DNA of 40,863 bases, from assembly GCA_031263725.1 (NCBI GenBank), contig JAISFF010000024.1:1-40863 (forward strand). Direction: 5' to 3'. The stretch is from Lysobacteraceae bacterium (GTDB taxonomy: Bacteria > Pseudomonadota > Gammaproteobacteria > Xanthomonadales > Xanthomonadaceae). The notes under the pieces are model-generated. The model did not search any database, was not told the origin of the DNA, and was given only the letters and a program-made list of their open reading frames with translations. A program made the translations under genes and the position numbers. Of the stretch, positions 37,815-40,863 are shown one piece after another. Within the stretch, counting starts at the first letter, position 1; the number at the start of each line of letters is the position of its first letter.

Positions 37815-39965
37815 TCAATCCCCCAGCCTGCGCGCTTCCTCGACGCCCGCCAGGGCATCCAGCTTGCCCAGCAGCGTCGACAACTGCCCATAGTCACTGA
37901 CACGCAGGCGCAACCGCAACTGCATCAATCCATTGCCGCGGGTATCGCTGTGGATGCCCAGCAGATGCGCGTCCTCCTGGGCGACCAGATTGGTCACGTC
38001 CTTGAGCAGCCACTTGCGGTCCGCGGCATCTACCTGCACGTCCACTTCGTAACCGCTGCCGCCGCTGCCCCACTCGACCACCAGAACCCGCTCGGAGTGC
38101 TCGCCGGCCAGACGCTTGAACGCGGCGCAATCGGCGCGATGTACCGTCACGCCGCGATTGCGGGTCAGGTAACCGACGATCGGTTCCCCGGCCACCGGCT
38201 GGCAGCAATGCGCCAGTTGCACCAGCAGATTGCCCACGCCCTGCACCGTGAACCCGCGGTTGGCCGCTTTGCTGCGCGCGCGCGGAACCGCGGGCGTCGG
38301 CCCGGTCGGTTGCTGCTGGGCCGCGCGCTCGGCCTCGTGCAACAGGCGCACGACCTGGTTGGGCCCGACATCGCCCAGGGCGATCTGGATATACAGTTCG
38401 TCCACGCTGTCGGCATGGAATTTCCTGGCAATGGGCAAGAGATCGGCATTGTGCAGGCCCAGCCGCTTCAGTTCGCGGTCCAGTACTTCCTTGCCGTCCT
38501 GGAGGTTGCGCGCCCGGTCCAGCTTGTGGAACCACGCCCGGACCTTGTCGCGGGAACGGCCGCTGGCCAGATAGCCATTCGCCGGCAGCAGCCAGTCACG
38601 CCGCGGCTCGCCTTCCTTCGCCGTCAGGATCTCGACCCGGTCGCCGCTGCGCAGCCTGTAGGTCAGCGGCACGATCCGGCTGTTGACTTTGGCGCCACGG
38701 CAGCGGTGCCCAACCATGGTATGTACGTGATAGGCGAAATCCAGCGGCGTGGAACCGCGCGGCAGATCGATCACCTCGCCTTTCGGCGTCAGCGCATAGA
38801 CCCGGTCCTCGACCAGTTCGGCCTCCAGCGCGCCGGCCAATCCTTCGCCATCGCGACCCTCGCCACCGGACTGCTCCAGCAGCTGCCGCATCCAGGTGAT
38901 CTTGCGGTCGAACGCGCGCTCCGCGCCCTTGCCGCCTTCCTTGTAGCGCCAGTGCGCCGCAACGCCCAGTTCCGCCTGGGCATGCATTTCGCAGGTACGG
39001 ATCTGCACTTCGACGGTCCGCCCCTGCGGGCCGAGCACCGCGGTATGCAGCGACCGGTAGCCATTGGGCTTGGGCCGGGCGATGTAATCGTCGAACTCGC
39101 TGGATATCGGCGCCCACAACTCGTGCACGATGCCCAGCACGGTGTAGCAGGTGGTGATGTCGTCGACCATCACCCGGATCGCACGCAGGTCGTAAAGCTG
39201 GTCGAGCTCGCGATGCTTCTTCTGCATCTTTTTCCAGATGCTGAAGATGTGCTTGGGACGCCCGCTGATCTCGCCTTCGACTCCATGCGCTTCCAGCGAT
39301 TCATGCAGGGTCCGCTTGACCGCTTCGATGTATTCCTCGCGTTCGCCGCGGCTCCCGTCCAGTTCGCGCGAGATGTAGCGATAGGTTTCCGGCTCCAGAT
39401 ACTGGAACGCCAGATCCTCCAGCTCCCACTTCAGCTGCCAGATGCCCAGGCGGTTGGCCAGCGGGGCATGGATGTCGCGGGTCAGTTGCGCCAGCGCCCG
39501 GCGCTGGTCTTCCGGCAACGTCCCGGCAATGCGCATCACCGCCAGTTGCCGGGCCAGCAGGATCGGAACCACGCGCAGGTCCCGCACGATCGACAGCAGC
39601 AGCCGGCGCAAGCCTTCGCTGTTGCGGCCAGCGTCGCGGCCGGCGTGCAGGGTCCATACCTGCGCGGCCGCATCCTGGCCGTCCAGCAAACCTTCTATCG
39701 CCGGGAACGGCGCACCCGCACGGCCCGGCAGCGCGGCGCGCAAACCCGGCAGATCGAACAGCAATGCCGCCGACAGCGCGACCTCGTCGGCCGACAGCAG
39801 CGCCAGCGCATCCAGGGTATCGGCCAATACCGGCCAGGAGGTGCGAATGTCCTTGCCGGTGTCCTCACGCTCCCAGGCCTGCGCCAGCAATTGCCGCATC
39901 GGAACCGGCAACGTGGCCAGGGATGGCCGCTGCAGCAGGGTGCTCAAGGCTTGGGACGAGGACAT
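37815..39965 (-). CDS. relA: (p)ppGpp synthetase RelA
   Basis: Ribosome-associated synthetase that makes (p)ppGpp when uncharged tRNA is bound. The 716-aa protein has a degenerate N-terminal hydrolase domain: LLFDLPGLR (68-76) stands where LLHDTIEDT would be, so it should not break down (p)ppGpp. The synthetase domain is complete, with RAIRVMVDDITTCY, the EFDD motif (290-293) typical of synthetase-only RelA, and PKPNGYRSLHT. TGS, ZFD (HCCQPVAGEPIVGYL) and ACT/RRM domains follow. The ATG at 39965 is used; the longer frame starts at a TTG with no family match. It is directly upstream of spoT. Confidence 0.95.
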   Translation of the reverse strand: MSSSQALSTLLQRPSLATLPVPMRQLLAQAWEREDTGKDIRTSWPVLADTLDALALLSADEVALSAALLFDLPGLRAALPGRAGAPFPAIEGLLDGQDAAAQVWTLHAGRDAGRNSEGLRRLLLSIVRDLRVVPILLARQLAVMRIAGTLPEDQRRALAQLTRDIHAPLANRLGIWQLKWELEDLAFQYLEPETYRYISRELDGSRGEREEYIEAVKRTLHESLEAHGVEGEISGRPKHIFSIWKKMQKKHRELDQLYDLRAIRVMVDDITTCYTVLGIVHELWAPISSEFDDYIARPKPNGYRSLHTAVLGPQGRTVEVQIRTCEMHAQAELGVAAHWRYKEGGKGAERAFDRKITWMRQLLEQSGGEGRDGEGLAGALEAELVEDRVYALTPKGEVIDLPRGSTPLDFAYHVHTMVGHRCRGAKVNSRIVPLTYRLRSGDRVEILTAKEGEPRRDWLLPANGYLASGRSRDKVRAWFHKLDRARNLQDGKEVLDRELKRLGLHNADLLPIARKFHADSVDELYIQIALGDVGPNQVVRLLHEAERAAQQQPTGPTPAVPRARSKAANRGFTVQGVGNLLVQLAHCCQPVAGEPIVGYLTRNRGVTVHRADCAAFKRLAGEHSERVLVVEWGSGGSGYEVDVQVDAADRKWLLKDVTNLVAQEDAHLLGIHSDTRGNGLMQLRLRLRVSDYGQLSTLLGKLDALAGVEEARRLGD

Positions 39966-40047
39966 GTTCACGGCAACCGATACATCCCGGATGGCAGATG
40001 TCAATACACTAACACTTCACCCGCCGCCACTGGCCATGAGGAACCCC

Positions 40048-40563
40048 ATGCTTCGTCTCTCCCACCTTGCGTTTTCGCTGCTGTTGTCTCTCACCCTGAT
40101 CGCCGCCCCGCTGGCGGCGCAGCCCGTGCGGACCGGCGACATCGAAACCCAGATGACCCCAGCCGAATTCCAGGCCGCCGGTCTGGAAAAACTGACGCCG
40201 CAGGAGCTGGCCGCGCTCAACGCCTGGCTGCAGGGCAAGGTGAAACGGGAAACCGAAGCCGCCGTCGCCGTCACCCGCGAGGAAACCAGGAAGGAAATCG
40301 AGGACCACAATCGCGGTTTCTTCCACTTCGGCTCGCGCGAGCCGATCGCCAGCGCCATTTCCGGCCAATTCGACGGTTTCGCGATGGGCCGCCGCTATAC
40401 GCTGGAAAACGGCCAGGTCTGGGAACAGATCGATTCCGCGTCGATCCCGGGCGCGCGCAAGACCGGTCCGCAAGTGACGATCCGGCCCGCCGTGATCGGC
40501 AACGCCTGGTACATGCAGGTGCAGGGTTACAACACCACCGCCAAGGTGCAACGGATCGAATGA
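40048..40563 (+). CDS. Small secreted protein of unknown function
   Basis: A 171-aa precursor with a signal peptide (LRLSHLAFSLLLSLTLIAAP, cut near LAAQP). The mature part is charged and probably helical near the start (TPQELAALNAWLQGKVKRE), then beta-rich (GRRYTLENGQVWEQIDS). The ending HRI-type strands (QVTIRPAVIGNAWYMQVQGY) suggest a small periplasmic fold. I do not recognise a named family; it resembles conserved secreted hypothetical proteins of xanthomonads. The ATG at 40048 follows GAGGA at 5 nt; the in-frame ATG at 40036 has no ribosome binding site. It is divergent from relA. Confidence 0.75.
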   Translation: MLRLSHLAFSLLLSLTLIAAPLAAQPVRTGDIETQMTPAEFQAAGLEKLTPQELAALNAWLQGKVKRETEAAVAVTREETRKEIEDHNRGFFHFGSREPIASAISGQFDGFAMGRRYTLENGQVWEQIDSASIPGARKTGPQVTIRPAVIGNAWYMQVQGYNTTAKVQRIE

Positions 40564-40629
40564 TCCTGTCGGTACGTGGCCGACATGGCGATACGGCCGC
40601 CGTCGATCGCGGCTTTGTCGCACCACCAA

Positions 40630-40658
40630 AAAAGCCAGGCCATGATGGCCTGACTTTT
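40630..40658. terminator. Bidirectional terminator between the 40048 gene and the right-edge gene
   Basis: AAAAGCCAGGCC (40630-40641) pairs with GGCCTGACTTTT (40647-40658) around a 5-nt loop with one mismatch. U-runs stand on both sides, so it suits the two convergent genes ending at 40563 and 40681. Confidence 0.8.
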
Positions 40659-40680
40659 CGTTGCGGGTTCCCGGCCGGAT

Positions 40681-40863
40681 TCAGAACGTCAGACGGTAAC
40701 CCAGATTCAACTGCGCCCTGTCGAACTTGTTGCCCGTAGTGTAACCGATATCCACGTACAGCGAATGACGTTCGTTGATCTCGGCGGTCAGGCCGATGCC
40801 GTTGTCCCACCAGCCGCGATCGAAACCATAGTTCACGCGCGCATTGCCGTTGTAGCGGATGCC
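40681..40863 (-). CDS. C-terminal end of an outer-membrane beta-barrel protein, probably an autotransporter
   Basis: Sixty leftward codons run from the right edge to the TGA at 40681. The translation GIRYNGNARVNYGFDRGWWD to GNKFDRAQLNLGYRLTF shows alternating amphipathic beta strands and a C-terminal phenylalanine, the BAM-complex signal. The GNKFDRAQ...GYRLTF ending is typical of autotransporter barrels, in which the last strands close the pore. The passenger and most of the barrel are beyond the window. Confidence 0.75.
   Translation of the reverse strand, partial: GIRYNGNARVNYGFDRGWWDNGIGLTAEINERHSLYVDIGYTTGNKFDRAQLNLGYRLTF

Overview
The window comes from the chromosome of a high-GC gammaproteobacterium, most likely of the Xanthomonadales/Lysobacterales (Xanthomonadaceae or Rhodanobacteraceae). 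This placement rests on recalled family and gene-order resemblance, not on a search. The main pointers are a class I aldolase grouped with pyk, pgk, gap and tkt; a pilMNOPQ operon divergent from a PBP1A gene and followed by a MoxR/DUF58/Bat operon; and a spoT-ridA-recG block. Almost all of the window is core chromosome. I see no prophage, CRISPR array, rRNA or tRNA.

Layout, left to right. (1) Bases 1-1100 are a loose accessory-looking stretch: a possible gene start cut by the left edge, a pyrimidine-rich tract with a 12-C run, and an IS3-type OrfA fragment with a good ribosome binding site. (2) Bases 1101-14158 hold central carbon metabolism, read leftward: gap, pgk, pyk and fba, with tkt further right. 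A coupled pair of membrane/envelope proteins of unknown function (DUF2339-DUF3999) sits between gap and pgk. A rightward ompW-type porin gene with a perfect FNR/Anr-type box sits between gap and tkt. (3) Bases 14284-14893 carry a decayed dicarboxylate/amino-acid symporter gene. (4) Bases 14992-22054 are a leftward operon moxR-DUF58-DUF4381-batA-batBC-batD. Its last genes overlap their neighbours, three of them by ATGA or 8-nt overlaps. (5) Bases 22257-27260 are pilMNOPQ, the type IV pilus alignment complex and secretin, divergent from the PBP1A gene (27476-29947). (6) Bases 30115-32676 hold a conserved protein of unknown function, then gltA and a zinc-free L31 gene (rpmE2), separated by clear terminators. 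(7) Bases 32864-39965 are a leftward run relA-spoT-ridA-recG. (8) The right edge has a small secreted protein gene and the C-terminus of an outer-membrane beta-barrel protein, probably an autotransporter.

Functionally, the window links lower glycolysis and the pentose-phosphate shunt, TCA entry (gltA), (p)ppGpp stringent control (relA and spoT side by side), type IV pili, peptidoglycan synthesis and an envelope MoxR/VWA system. The best candidates for poorly described biology are the DUF2339-DUF3999 pair inside the glycolytic cluster, with two perfect inverted repeats in its leader, and the MoxR/Bat operon, whose fused VWA-TPR protein has a damaged MIDAS motif. Neither is a wholly new system. 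I did not find a convincing undescribed defence or mobile system here.
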